Source: Alphaproteobacteria bacterium (GTDB lineage Bacteria > Pseudomonadota > Alphaproteobacteria > CACIAM-22H2). From it: a DNA stretch of 64,000 bases. Each line of letters opens with the position of its first letter. Position 1 is the first letter of the stretch. The stretch covers positions 1 through 64,000 of the forward strand of contig JAEULA010000118.1 of assembly GCA_016793165.1 (NCBI GenBank), written 5' to 3'. Shown here one piece after another: positions 1 to 7,918 of the stretch. Position numbers and translations under genes: made by a program. The notes under the pieces were generated by a model that saw only the letters and a program-made list of their open reading frames with translations, searched no databases and was not told the origin of the DNA.

Positions 1-451
1 GCATCAGCCCGAGCCAGAAATTCGGCAGCGACACGCCGAGCAGCGCCACGGTCATCACGACCTGGTCGATCCAGCTGTTGTGGCGCAGCGCGGCGAGGAT
101 TCCGCAGGGCACGCCGATCGCGATCGTCAGGACGAAGGCCATCAGCGCGAGCGCGATGGTCACGGGCAGCCGCTCGATGATCGCCTGGGTCACGGTTCGG
201 CCGAGCAGGATCGAACGGCCGAGATCGCCTTGCGCCAATCCGATGTACCAGCGCTTCAACTGCAGCAGGAACGGCTCGTCGAGGCCGAGCTGCATGCGCA
301 CCTGCTCGATCTCGGTCTTGGTCGCCTGCGGCCCGGCCATCACCGCGGCCGGATCGCCCGGCACCAGCTGCATCACGCAGAACGAGATCAGGGTGACGAT
401 CAGCAGGACGGGGATCGCGCTGAGCAGACGCTGGACGATGTAGCGACCCAT
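1..451 (-). CDS. DppB/OppB-type ABC transporter permease, partial (N-terminal 150 residues)
   Basis: Inner-membrane permease subunit of a peptide/nickel-type (family 5) ABC importer. The reading frame begins at the ATG ending at 451 and runs off the window at position 1, so about half of the usual ~310 residues is visible. The start MGRYIVQRLLSAIPVLLIVT is the typical first membrane helix; it is followed by the VPGDPA motif, the LGLDEP stretch and the LGRSI block of the DppB family. It lies about 300 bp downstream of the binding-protein gene (751-2310) on the same strand, and the gap holds nested inverted repeats. Its partner permease and ATPases are presumably beyond the window edge. Substrate unknown. 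Confidence 0.93.
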   Translation of the reverse strand, partial: MGRYIVQRLLSAIPVLLIVTLISFCVMQLVPGDPAAVMAGPQATKTEIEQVRMQLGLDEPFLLQLKRWYIGLAQGDLGRSILLGRTVTQAIIERLPVTIALALMAFVLTIAIGVPCGILAALRHNSWIDQVVMTVALLGVSLPNFWLGLM

Positions 452-507
452 GGCGCGCGCGTCCGTCGATCACGCCAAGAGCGGAGAAGCGGCCGGCCGA
501 CGATCTC

Positions 508-721
508 TCATCCCCTCCTGCCGCGCAGCGGTAGGAGGGGTGCCCGAGCGCAGCGAGGGTGGGGAGGTCAATGGCGTCTCTCAGAGCGGCTCATGACCTC
601 CCCGTCACGCGCCCTACTTCTCGAGCTTGGGCGCGTGCCACCCCTCCTACCGCTGCGCGGCAGGAGGGGATGAACTTCATCCACCCCTTGGCTCCTACGG
701 CTGCGCGGTAGGAAGCGATGA
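508..721. repeat. Nested palindromic intergenic repeat between binding-protein and permease genes
   Basis: Positions 508-542 and 638-673 are near-perfect inverted copies built on the core CTCCTRCCGCGCAGCGG, and each copy is itself able to fold (CCCCTCCT paired with AGGAGGGG). Outer parts also match: GGGGAGGTCA at 561-570 against TGACCTCCCC at 594-603. A third degenerate copy lies at 691-721. No gene is visible here. The element sits between the binding-protein stop (751) and the permease start (451), where a hairpin could protect the binding-protein mRNA or terminate part of the transcripts; that role is inferred. Confidence 0.8.
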
Positions 722-750
722 GATCCAGCGACCAACGAGCTCACCGCCAC

Positions 751-2310
751 TCAGCCTTCGAGCCACACGTTCCACAGACGCGGGATGCGGTAGGGGATGA
801 AGCCCTTCACGTTGCTGCGCGCCGCCTGGACCTTGGTCAGGTCGCCCATCTTGAGCATCTTCACCTGCTCGTAGAGTCGCTCCTGCGCCTTGGCGAAGGT
901 CGCCTTGCGCGCTTCCAGCGTGGCACCGGTCTGCATCTCGGCATAGAGCCGGTCGAAGACCGGATCGGGCGCGTGGTTGAGGCTGTTGGCGCCGACCATC
1001 AGCACGAGCGCGCCGAAGGGTCCCACCGACGGGCCGGTGCCGAGACCGGTGAAGGACACGTGCCAGCCGCCATCGGCCTTGCGTTGCCGCGCCGCGCCGG
1101 TCGGCAGATCGACCGGGTCCATGCGGACCTTGAAGCCGATCTGCTTCATCTGCTCCGCCATCACGACCGCCGCGTCGTACATGCTCTGATACGCGGGCAG
1201 CGTCATGACGACGATCTCCTCGCCCTTGTACCCGGCGGCCTTGAGCAGCTCCGCCGCCTTCTTCTTGTCGTTGACGTTGTAGTACTGCTTTCCGGCGTCC
1301 GTGTAGTACGGCGTCCCCGGATACTGGAATCCGGGCTGGAGGTCGAAGGCGCCGTCGGTCGCGACGTCCATGATCTCCTCCATGTCGAGCCCGATCTGCA
1401 TCGCGCGCCGGATCTCCACCTTGTCGAAGGGCGGATTGGCGTGGTTGACCCAGGTGCCGTGGATCCACCAGCGCTGCACGGGATGGAGGACCACGTTGCG
1501 GTTGTCCTTGAGCCGCTTCGCCGCCTTGGTCGGCACGTCCTCGGAAAGATGGAACTGCCCGGTCTCGAGTCCGGCGACGCGCGCGACCGCCTCCTTGACA
1601 TAGCGGAAGTCGAGTTCGTCGAGCCATGCGACCTTGTGGCCGCCGAAACCGGTCGTGCCCTTGTGCCGCGTATCCGGCGCATAGCCGTCGAAGCGCTTGA
1701 GCCGGACATGGCTGTCGGGCACCCACTCGACGAACTGGTAGGGCCCGGTGCCGACGACATCCGCCTTGCCGCCGGCGCGATCCTTCTGGTCCGCCGGCAT
1801 GATGACGATCGGATTGGCGAACTGGCTGAGCTCCTCGAGGAAGGCCGGCACCTTCTGCTTGAGCACGATGACGAAGGTGTCGGCGTCGGGCGCGCTCATC
1901 GTCGCCACCGGATCGAGCACCGATTTCTGCAGGCCGATCTTCGCGAAGCGCTCGAACGAGGCCAGCACATCGGCCGAGGTCATCTTCTGACCGTTGTGGA
2001 AGGTGACGCCCTTGCGGAGCTTGAAGGTGTAGGTGAGGCCGTCGGCGGACTGGTCCATGCTCTCGGCGAGTTCGAGCATCGGCGCGTTGGACTCGTCGCG
2101 CGTCATCAGCTGCTCGTAGACCTGCATCACGACATTGCGCGTCGCGATGTTGGTGGAGAAGTGCATGTCGAGCGTCGCCGGCCCCGCCTCCTGCGCGATC
2201 ACCGCCGTACCGCCGCGCTTCTGCGCCGATGCGGGCGCCGCCGCGACGAGCGCCAAACCGGCGACAAGCGCGGTCGCCAGCCGAATACGAGCATGTGCGA
2301 ATGCGAGCAT
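751..2310 (-). CDS. Family-5 (DppA/OppA-type) extracellular solute-binding protein
   Basis: Periplasmic receptor of a peptide-type ABC importer, 519 residues. An in-frame ATG lies at 2334, but the start at 2310 is preferred: it gives a good signal peptide (MLAFAHARIRLATALVAGL, cleaved after a PASAQ-like site) and is preceded by a GGGGGG ribosome site at 6-nt spacing. SBP_bac_5 hallmarks follow: KRGGTAVIA at the mature N-terminus, LAESMDQSADGLTYTFKLRKGVTFHNG, the SADVLASFER segment, GTGPYQFVEW, and DVATD/QYPGTPYY further on. It starts the second of two tandem transporter cassettes on this strand and is followed by the permease cut at the window edge. Ligand not predictable. Confidence 0.93.
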   Translation of the reverse strand: MLAFAHARIRLATALVAGLALVAAAPASAQKRGGTAVIAQEAGPATLDMHFSTNIATRNVVMQVYEQLMTRDESNAPMLELAESMDQSADGLTYTFKLRKGVTFHNGQKMTSADVLASFERFAKIGLQKSVLDPVATMSAPDADTFVIVLKQKVPAFLEELSQFANPIVIMPADQKDRAGGKADVVGTGPYQFVEWVPDSHVRLKRFDGYAPDTRHKGTTGFGGHKVAWLDELDFRYVKEAVARVAGLETGQFHLSEDVPTKAAKRLKDNRNVVLHPVQRWWIHGTWVNHANPPFDKVEIRRAMQIGLDMEEIMDVATDGAFDLQPGFQYPGTPYYTDAGKQYYNVNDKKKAAELLKAAGYKGEEIVVMTLPAYQSMYDAAVVMAEQMKQIGFKVRMDPVDLPTGAARQRKADGGWHVSFTGLGTGPSVGPFGALVLMVGANSLNHAPDPVFDRLYAEMQTGATLEARKATFAKAQERLYEQVKMLKMGDLTKVQAARSNVKGFIPYRIPRLWNVWLEG

Positions 2311-2367
2311 GAAAGCCCCCCTGGGTGAATCCAACGCGACACTAGAACGGAAGCGCGACCTGCGACA

Positions 2368-3351
2368 TCACGCGTTCCGCGGCGGCGCCGCGCCCGGCGG
2401 CCAGAAGCGGCAGGAGATCGCGTGGCCGGGAGCGATCGCGTGCCATTCCGGCGTGCCGGCGGCGCCATGGTCCTCGCCCAGGATGCAAGGGCCGGCCACA
2501 TTTCCACGGCCGTGAAAATCCGGATCGGCGGCGGGCGCGGCGAGCTTCGCGCGCTGCTTCGCCGGATCGGGAATCGGCACCGCGTCGAGCAGGTTGCGGG
2601 TGTAGGGATGCGCCGGACGGTCGTAGACGTCGGCAGCGCTGCCGAGTTCGACGATGCTTCCGCCGTACATGACCGCGACGCGGTGGGCCACGGCGCGCAC
2701 GATCGCCAGGTCGTGGGCGATGAACAGGTAGGAGAGCTTGAGCTTGTCCTGCAGATCGCGCAGCAGGTCGACGATCTGCGCCTGGGTGCGCACGTCGAGC
2801 GCCGAGACCGGCTCGTCGCATACCACGAAATCCGGGTTCACGGCGAGCGCCCGCGCGATCACGATGCGCTGGCGCTGGCCGCCGGAGAACTCGTGCGGAT
2901 AGCGGCTCACCGCCTTGGGGTCCATGTTCACGAGCGTCATCAGCTCGGCGACGCGCTCCGCGATCCGCGACTTCGGGACGGTGCCGTGCACGGCCAGCGG
3001 CTCGGCGAGGATCCGCGCCACGGTCATGCGGGGATGCAGGCTCGAATAGGGATTCTGCAGGACGAACTGCATGTGTCGGCGCATCGCGCGCATCTCGCCG
3101 CGCGGTAGGGCGCCGAGATCGCGACCGAGCAGCCGCACGGAACCGCTGGTCGCCGGCTGCAGCTGCAGGATCGCGCGCCCCGTGGTCGTCTTGCCGGAGC
3201 CGGACTCGCCGACCAGACCCAGCGTCTCGCCCGGCGCGATGTCGAACGACACCTTGTCCACCGCCCGCATCGCCGGCCGGCCGCGCCGCGGCGGGAAGAC
3301 GACCGAGAGGTCGCGGACCTCCAGCAGCGGCGGTGCCGCCCCGCCGGTCAT
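2368..3351 (-). CDS. OppF/DppF-type ABC transporter ATP-binding protein
   Basis: Cytoplasmic ATPase of the peptide ABC transporter, 327 residues. Walker A GESGSGKTT near residue 50, Q-loop FVLQNPYSSLHP, signature FSGGQRQR, Walker B FVVCDEP (a Cys replaces the usual Ala before DEP) and the H-loop AHDLAI are all present. The C-terminal oligopeptide-transporter extension begins at HPYTRNLLDAVP and keeps two cysteines (PCILGED, SCRFWPP). The ATG at 3351 overlaps the stop of the upstream ATPase by 4 nt (ATGA), so the two are translationally coupled. The next gene downstream, a binding protein, begins 57 bp away. Confidence 0.95.
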   Translation of the reverse strand: MTGGAAPPLLEVRDLSVVFPPRRGRPAMRAVDKVSFDIAPGETLGLVGESGSGKTTTGRAILQLQPATSGSVRLLGRDLGALPRGEMRAMRRHMQFVLQNPYSSLHPRMTVARILAEPLAVHGTVPKSRIAERVAELMTLVNMDPKAVSRYPHEFSGGQRQRIVIARALAVNPDFVVCDEPVSALDVRTQAQIVDLLRDLQDKLKLSYLFIAHDLAIVRAVAHRVAVMYGGSIVELGSAADVYDRPAHPYTRNLLDAVPIPDPAKQRAKLAAPAADPDFHGRGNVAGPCILGEDHGAAGTPEWHAIAPGHAISCRFWPPGAAPPRNA

Positions 3352-4157
3352 GCCCGCCGCCCCGTTGTCTCGAGCCGCGGCACGGCCGCGAGCAGCGAGC
3401 GGGTGTAGGAATGGCCCGGCGACGCGAACAGGGCGTCGACCGCGCCCGTCTCGACGATCTCGCCGTCGTGCATCACGTAGACGCGCTCGACCATGCCGGC
3501 GATGACGCCGAAATCGTGGGTGATCAGCATCAGAGCCATGCCGAGCTCGCGGCGCAGGCGCAGCAGCAGCCGCAGGATCTGCGCCTGCACGGTGACGTCG
3601 AGCGCCGTGGTCGGCTCGTCGGCGATCAGCAGGTCGGGCTGGCACGAGACGGCGATCGCGATCAGCACCCGCTGCCGCATCCCGCCGGAGAACTGGTGGG
3701 GGTAGTCGTCCGCGCGCGCGGCCGGCTCGCGGATGCCGACCAGACCCAGGAGCTCCACGGTGCGCGCGCGCGCCGCCCGGCGCGACAGCCCCAGGTGCCG
3801 GACCAGCATGTCGTCGATCTGCGCGCCGACGCTCATCACGGGATTGAGCGAGGCCATCGGGTCCTGGAATACCATCGCGATGCGCCGACCGCGGATGTCG
3901 CGCATCGCGCGCTCGTCGAGCGCCAGCAGGTCGTGGCCGGCGAAGCGGATGCTGCCGCCCCAGGACACCGGCGAACCCTCCGGCGCCAGGCGCATGACCG
4001 CGCGGGCGGTCACGCTCTTGCCGCATCCGGACTCGCCGACGAAGCCGACGGCCTCGCCCGGCGCGACGTCGAAGGAGATGCCCTTGACCACGCGCGAGGG
4101 CACGCCGTCGCGGCGGAACTCGGCGGTCAGGCCGCGGACCTGCAGCAGCGGCTCCAT
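3348..4157 (-). CDS. OppD/DppD-type ABC transporter ATP-binding protein
   Basis: Second ATPase of the transporter, 269 residues. Walker A GESGCGKS, Q-loop MVFQDPMASLNPV, signature FSGGMRQR, Walker B LLIADEPT and H-loop THDFGV are intact. It is short for OppD (usually about 320): it stops soon after HSYTRSLLAAVPRL, so the cysteine-containing C-terminal tail is absent. The start overlaps the permease stop as TGATG, and its own stop overlaps the next ATPase start by 4 nt. It should form a heterodimer with the product of 2368-3351. Confidence 0.94.
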   Translation of the reverse strand: MEPLLQVRGLTAEFRRDGVPSRVVKGISFDVAPGEAVGFVGESGCGKSVTARAVMRLAPEGSPVSWGGSIRFAGHDLLALDERAMRDIRGRRIAMVFQDPMASLNPVMSVGAQIDDMLVRHLGLSRRAARARTVELLGLVGIREPAARADDYPHQFSGGMRQRVLIAIAVSCQPDLLIADEPTTALDVTVQAQILRLLLRLRRELGMALMLITHDFGVIAGMVERVYVMHDGEIVETGAVDALFASPGHSYTRSLLAAVPRLETTGRRA

Positions 4158-5002
4158 CAGCGCGCCTGCACGTCGAGCATCTCGCGCAGGCCGTTGGCCA
4201 ACACGATGAAGGTCAGCGATGCGAACACGATTGCGGCGGCCGGCCCGATCACGGTCAGGGGCGCCAGCTCCATGAACTGCCGCGCCTCGGCCAGCATGCT
4301 GCCCCAGTTCGGGTCGGGCGGCGGCGGCCCGAGGCCGAGGAAGGAAAGCGCGGTGACGGTGAAGATCGTGTTGGCGAGGGTCAGGCTGGTCTGCACGAGG
4401 ACGGGCGAGATCACCATCGGCAGCACGTGGCGCAGCGCGATCGCGAGCTCGCCGACACCGACGCTGCGCGCCGCCTCGACATGGTCCCAGCGCTTCACGC
4501 TCAGTACCGGGCCGCGCACGACGCGCGCCAGCGTCGGCGTGTAGACGATCGCGATCGTCAGGATCAGATTGCGCAGCGTCGGGCCGAGCGCGGCCACGAC
4601 CGCGATCGCGAGCAGGAACACCGGGAAGGCGAAGACGACGTCGAGGGCGCGCATGATCATGAGATCGACGCGGCCGCCGACATAGCCGGACAGCAGGCCC
4701 AGCACGAGCCCCGCCGCCAGCGCGAGGGCGACGGCGACGAAGGTGATCAGCAGCGTGCCGCGACCGCCGACGATCAGGCGGCTCAGCACGTCGCGGCCGA
4801 TGGAGTCCGTGCCGAGCCAATGGGCGGCGGTCGGGCCGGCCAGCGAGTCGGGCGAGGTCTTGGAAGGGCTGTAGGGCGCCAGCAGCGGGCCGAGCGCCAC
4901 GACGAGCAGGAGCACGGCCAGCATCCCGACGCCGAGCGCGACCAGCACCTGGCCGCGCGTGCGCGGTCGTCGCGCGGGTGCCGGCTGGGCCGCCTCAGTC
5001 AT
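4157..5002 (-). CDS. DppC/OppC-type ABC transporter permease
   Basis: Inner-membrane permease, 281 residues from MTEAAQPAP. An upstream in-frame ATG exists at 5029, but the 5002 start gives an 8-nt overlap with the preceding permease gene and a better-sized N-terminus. The OppC N-terminal signature is present: LLAPYSPS, then the HWLGTDSIGRDVLSRL block. The EAA loop (EAARSVGVGELAIALRHVLP) and the LSFLGLGPPPPDPNWGSML motif follow. The last codon overlaps the start of the DppD-type ATPase. It pairs with the DppB-type permease encoded immediately upstream. Confidence 0.95.
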   Translation of the reverse strand: MTEAAQPAPARRPRTRGQVLVALGVGMLAVLLLVVALGPLLAPYSPSKTSPDSLAGPTAAHWLGTDSIGRDVLSRLIVGGRGTLLITFVAVALALAAGLVLGLLSGYVGGRVDLMIMRALDVVFAFPVFLLAIAVVAALGPTLRNLILTIAIVYTPTLARVVRGPVLSVKRWDHVEAARSVGVGELAIALRHVLPMVISPVLVQTSLTLANTIFTVTALSFLGLGPPPPDPNWGSMLAEARQFMELAPLTVIGPAAAIVFASLTFIVLANGLREMLDVQAR

Positions 5003-5939
5003 AGGAAACCCGGGCGTCGACGCGCGCATAGGCGATGTCGACGGCGACGTTCATCAGCAGCACGACGGTCGCCGCGACGAGCACGATGCCCTGGATCGCG
5101 GGGTAGTCGCGGTTGGTCACCGACTCGAACAGGTACTGGCCCATGCCGGGAATGGTGAAGATCGTCTCGATCAGGATCGAGCCGCCGAGCAGGGCCGCGA
5201 GCTGCAAGCCGGTCACGGTGATCACCGGCGTCAGCGCGTTGCGCACGAGGTAGTTGCCCAGGATGGTCCGCGCGCGCAGCCCCTTGGCCCGCGCCACCAT
5301 CACGTAGTCCTGGCTCGAGACCTCGAGCACGGCGGCGCGCGTGTTCTCGGAGATCGTCACCGAGACGGTCAGCGCCAGCGACAGCGCCGGCAGCAGCAGG
5401 CTCGAGAGGTTGCCCAGCGGATCCTTCGCGAAGGGCACGTAGTTGAAGATGCCGATCTCCGGGAAGTAGAGCCCGAAGAGCAGCACGATCAGGGTCGCGA
5501 TCACGAAATTCGGCACCGCCAGCAAGAGGCTGTTGAGGCCGCGCACGACCCAATCGGTCGCGCCGCGCAGGCGCGCCGAGGCGAGCCCCGTCGCCGATCC
5601 CATCGCCAGCGCCATCAACCCGGCGATCAGGGTCAGCTCGGCCGTGACCTGGAAGCGCGGGACGAGCTCGCCGACGACCGGCTGCTTGCTGGCGAAGGAG
5701 CGGCCGAGGTCGCCCTGCAGCGCGTTGCCGAGCCAGCGCAGGTACTGCTCCCAGATCGGGCGGTCGAGACCGAGATTAGCGCGGATCTGGTCGAGCGCCG
5801 CCGCCGAGATCGTCGACGTGCCGGCCGAGGCCTGCGCGAAGTCGCCGGGCAGGGCCCGCATGAGCACGAAGGCGACCAACGACACGCCGAGCAGGATCGG
5901 CAGCGTCAGCAGCAGCCGGATCGCGATCATGCGGGTCAT
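4995..5939 (-). CDS. DppB/OppB-type ABC transporter permease
   Basis: First permease of the complete peptide-type transporter, 314 residues from MTRMIAIRLLLTLPILLGVS. Family features: the ALPGDFA segment after helix 1, the LGLDRPIWEQYLRWLGNALQ block with LGRSF, the EAA-like loop ending RNALTPVIT, and the C-terminal TIFTIPGMGQYLFES motif with NRDYPAIQG. It lies 220 bp downstream of its binding-protein gene; that gap contains three small hairpins (6078-6147). It overlaps the next permease by 8 nt, so 4995-2368 reads as one translationally linked block. Confidence 0.95.
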   Translation of the reverse strand: MTRMIAIRLLLTLPILLGVSLVAFVLMRALPGDFAQASAGTSTISAAALDQIRANLGLDRPIWEQYLRWLGNALQGDLGRSFASKQPVVGELVPRFQVTAELTLIAGLMALAMGSATGLASARLRGATDWVVRGLNSLLLAVPNFVIATLIVLLFGLYFPEIGIFNYVPFAKDPLGNLSSLLLPALSLALTVSVTISENTRAAVLEVSSQDYVMVARAKGLRARTILGNYLVRNALTPVITVTGLQLAALLGGSILIETIFTIPGMGQYLFESVTNRDYPAIQGIVLVAATVVLLMNVAVDIAYARVDARVSYD

Positions 5940-6077
5940 GGGACGATTGCTCCCGGCACCGGGCGCCGCGGTGCCGCGCGCATCGCGACCGGCGGCGCCC
6001 CTCCCGCTCCCGCACCCCCCTCGTCGCGTCTCACGGGCGAAGAAGGTTCGGTGACGCCTCGCGCGCGGGCCGATCTC

Positions 6078-6147
6078 GGCGCCGCGAGGCGCCCCCCGCC
6101 GAAACGGCGCGACCGGAGGAGCATCCGAGTGGGGGCGTCGCCGCCCC
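6078..6147. other. Cluster of three small hairpins between binding-protein and permease genes
   Basis: Three perfect short stem-loops: GGCGCC-GCGA-GGCGCC (6078-6093), CGCCG-AAA-CGGCG (6097-6109) and GGGGCG-TCGC-CGCCCC (6132-6147). They lie just past the stop of the minus-strand binding-protein gene and before the permease start. No T-run follows on the minus strand, so they are not typical intrinsic terminators. mRNA processing or stabilisation of the binding-protein message is an inference. Confidence 0.5.
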
Positions 6148-6159
6148 GCGCCGCTGCCC

Positions 6160-7755
6160 TTACTTGTCGATCCACGCGGTGCGCACGTAGCTGCGGATGT
6201 TCGCCGCCAGCGGCTGGTAGCCCTTGGCGTAGCTCCACCATGCCTCCCAGCGCAGCGGGTACTGGTAGATGTCGAGGCAGTAGACCTGCTCGCAGACATG
6301 GCGCTGGATCGCCATGTAGGCGGCGGCGCGCTTGCCCGTGTCCAGGATCGTGCGCGCCTCGGCGATCATCGCGTCGAGCTTGGCGTCGTTCATGCCCATT
6401 CCCTTGCCCTGGGCGTGCGCCGAGGTGATGCGCGAAACGATCGCGTCGGGATCAGGACTCCAGGACAGCGCGACCGACAGCAGCGTCGGATACTCGCCCT
6501 TCAGCCACATCGAGATCAGCGGCGCCGTCTCCATCGGCTTGATGGCGACCTTGATCCCCGCCTCGGCCCATTGCTGCTGCAGGATCTGCGCGCAGCTCAC
6601 GTCCAGCGGATTCGCCGCGACGACGATGTAGTCGCCGAGGTCGAGGCCGTTGGCATGGCCGGCCTCGGCGAGCAGCTTCTTCGCGGCCGCGACGTCGGTC
6701 TTGTAGTAGGGCATCTCGCCCACACCGTCGTAGCCGCCGACATGGCTCTCAGGGACCATCGCCGCGACCTTGCCCGACCCGCCGAGCACGGTCTCGAGGC
6801 AGGCCTTGCGATCGGTTGCCAGGCTGAGCGCGCGGCGCACGCGCACGTCGTTGAGCGGCGGCGCCTTCATGTTGATCCACACCGGGAAGGTGCGCGTCGT
6901 CTTGCCTGGCGCCGAGACGAGATCGGCAGAGCTGCGCACGATCTGCGCCGAGACCTTCGGGTCCTTGAACCAGGTCATGTCGATCGCCTTGGAGCGCAGC
7001 GCCGAGGTGAGCGAGGCCTGGTCCTTGAAGAACCGGAAGGCGACCGAGTCGAGATAGGGCTGGCCCTTCTCGTAGTAGTCGGGATTGGCCTTCAGCGTCA
7101 GCACCTGGTTGGGCTGGTAGGACTCGAAGACGAAGGGGCCGGTGCCGACCGGCTTGGTGTTCAGCTCGCCGACGCCGCGCGGCACGATGACGCCGGTCGG
7201 ATTGGTCGCGAGATAGCTGAGGAACGGCGCGCTCGGCGAATTGAGCTCGAAGCGCACGGTCAGCGGGTCTAGCACGGTGACCGCCTTGATGCTGGCGAAG
7301 AGCGTGGCGCTCGGGCTCGCCGTCTTCGGATCGAGGATGCGCTCGAAGGTGTATTTCACGTCCTCGGCGTCGAAGGCCTGGCCGTTGTGGAATTTCACGC
7401 CGCTGCGCAGCTTGAAGACGTAGGTCGTCTCGTTCGGCTGCTCGAAGCCGGTCGCGAGATCGGGCTCGACCTTCATGTCGGGCGTCCAGCGCAGCAGGCC
7501 GGAGTAGAGCAGCGAGGTGAAGTCGTAGGACGAGAACGCGGTCAGCGTGCTGGGATCGAGCCCGATCGGATCCGCGTCGGCGCCGATCGTGAGGCGGCCG
7601 CCGCGCTTCGGCGAGCCGCCGGTCTGCGCAAAGGCCAGCGGCGACAATCCCATCGCGCCGCCGGCGAGGGCGAGGCGCAGCGCATCGCGACGCGCCAGCG
7701 CGCCGAGGGCCGGCCCGGCCGTGATGGTCGCGTCCTTCGAACGACGATCGGTCAT
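6160..7755 (-). CDS. Family-5 extracellular solute-binding protein, probable Tat substrate
   Basis: Periplasmic receptor of the complete ABC cassette, 531 residues. The start at 7755 is set by an AGGGGGA ribosome site; longer in-frame extensions are unlikely. The N-terminus carries ARRDALRLALAGG followed by a hydrophobic stretch and AFAQ, which fits a twin-arginine or ordinary signal peptide. The mature part begins with KRGGRLTIGADADPIGLDPS and has FKLRSGVKFHNGQAFDAEDVKYTFERI and PVGTGPFVFESYQPN, typical of SBP_bac_5. It is the first gene of the operon continuing to 2368 and is divergent from an M81 peptidase gene, which suggests uptake and cleavage of an unusual peptide. Confidence 0.95.
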   Translation of the reverse strand: MTDRRSKDATITAGPALGALARRDALRLALAGGAMGLSPLAFAQTGGSPKRGGRLTIGADADPIGLDPSTLTAFSSYDFTSLLYSGLLRWTPDMKVEPDLATGFEQPNETTYVFKLRSGVKFHNGQAFDAEDVKYTFERILDPKTASPSATLFASIKAVTVLDPLTVRFELNSPSAPFLSYLATNPTGVIVPRGVGELNTKPVGTGPFVFESYQPNQVLTLKANPDYYEKGQPYLDSVAFRFFKDQASLTSALRSKAIDMTWFKDPKVSAQIVRSSADLVSAPGKTTRTFPVWINMKAPPLNDVRVRRALSLATDRKACLETVLGGSGKVAAMVPESHVGGYDGVGEMPYYKTDVAAAKKLLAEAGHANGLDLGDYIVVAANPLDVSCAQILQQQWAEAGIKVAIKPMETAPLISMWLKGEYPTLLSVALSWSPDPDAIVSRITSAHAQGKGMGMNDAKLDAMIAEARTILDTGKRAAAYMAIQRHVCEQVYCLDIYQYPLRWEAWWSYAKGYQPLAANIRSYVRTAWIDK

Positions 7756-7918
7756 TGCATCCCCCTGCTTGGAACCCTGGCGGACGGTAGTCCCCCGACC
7801 TCCGCGCCAGCAAGCCGTGGGGAGAGGCGGTTCCGCCTCGTGAAACGTGAACGCCACGGGTTTGGCCGCCTGCCCGCCCTGCGGCAGAGTCCCTCGCACA
7901 CAACGGGGGACCCCGACG

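Noticed and set aside
718..2328. 536-residue plus-strand frame opposite the binding-protein gene
   Set aside because: Antisense to a clear SBP_bac_5 gene; rich in Arg/His/Glu as expected of a high-GC shadow; no ribosome site or domain.
2311..2334. Upstream ATG at 2334 as start of the binding protein
   Set aside because: It places eight residues ahead of a good signal peptide and lies upstream of the GGGGGG ribosome site that serves 2310.
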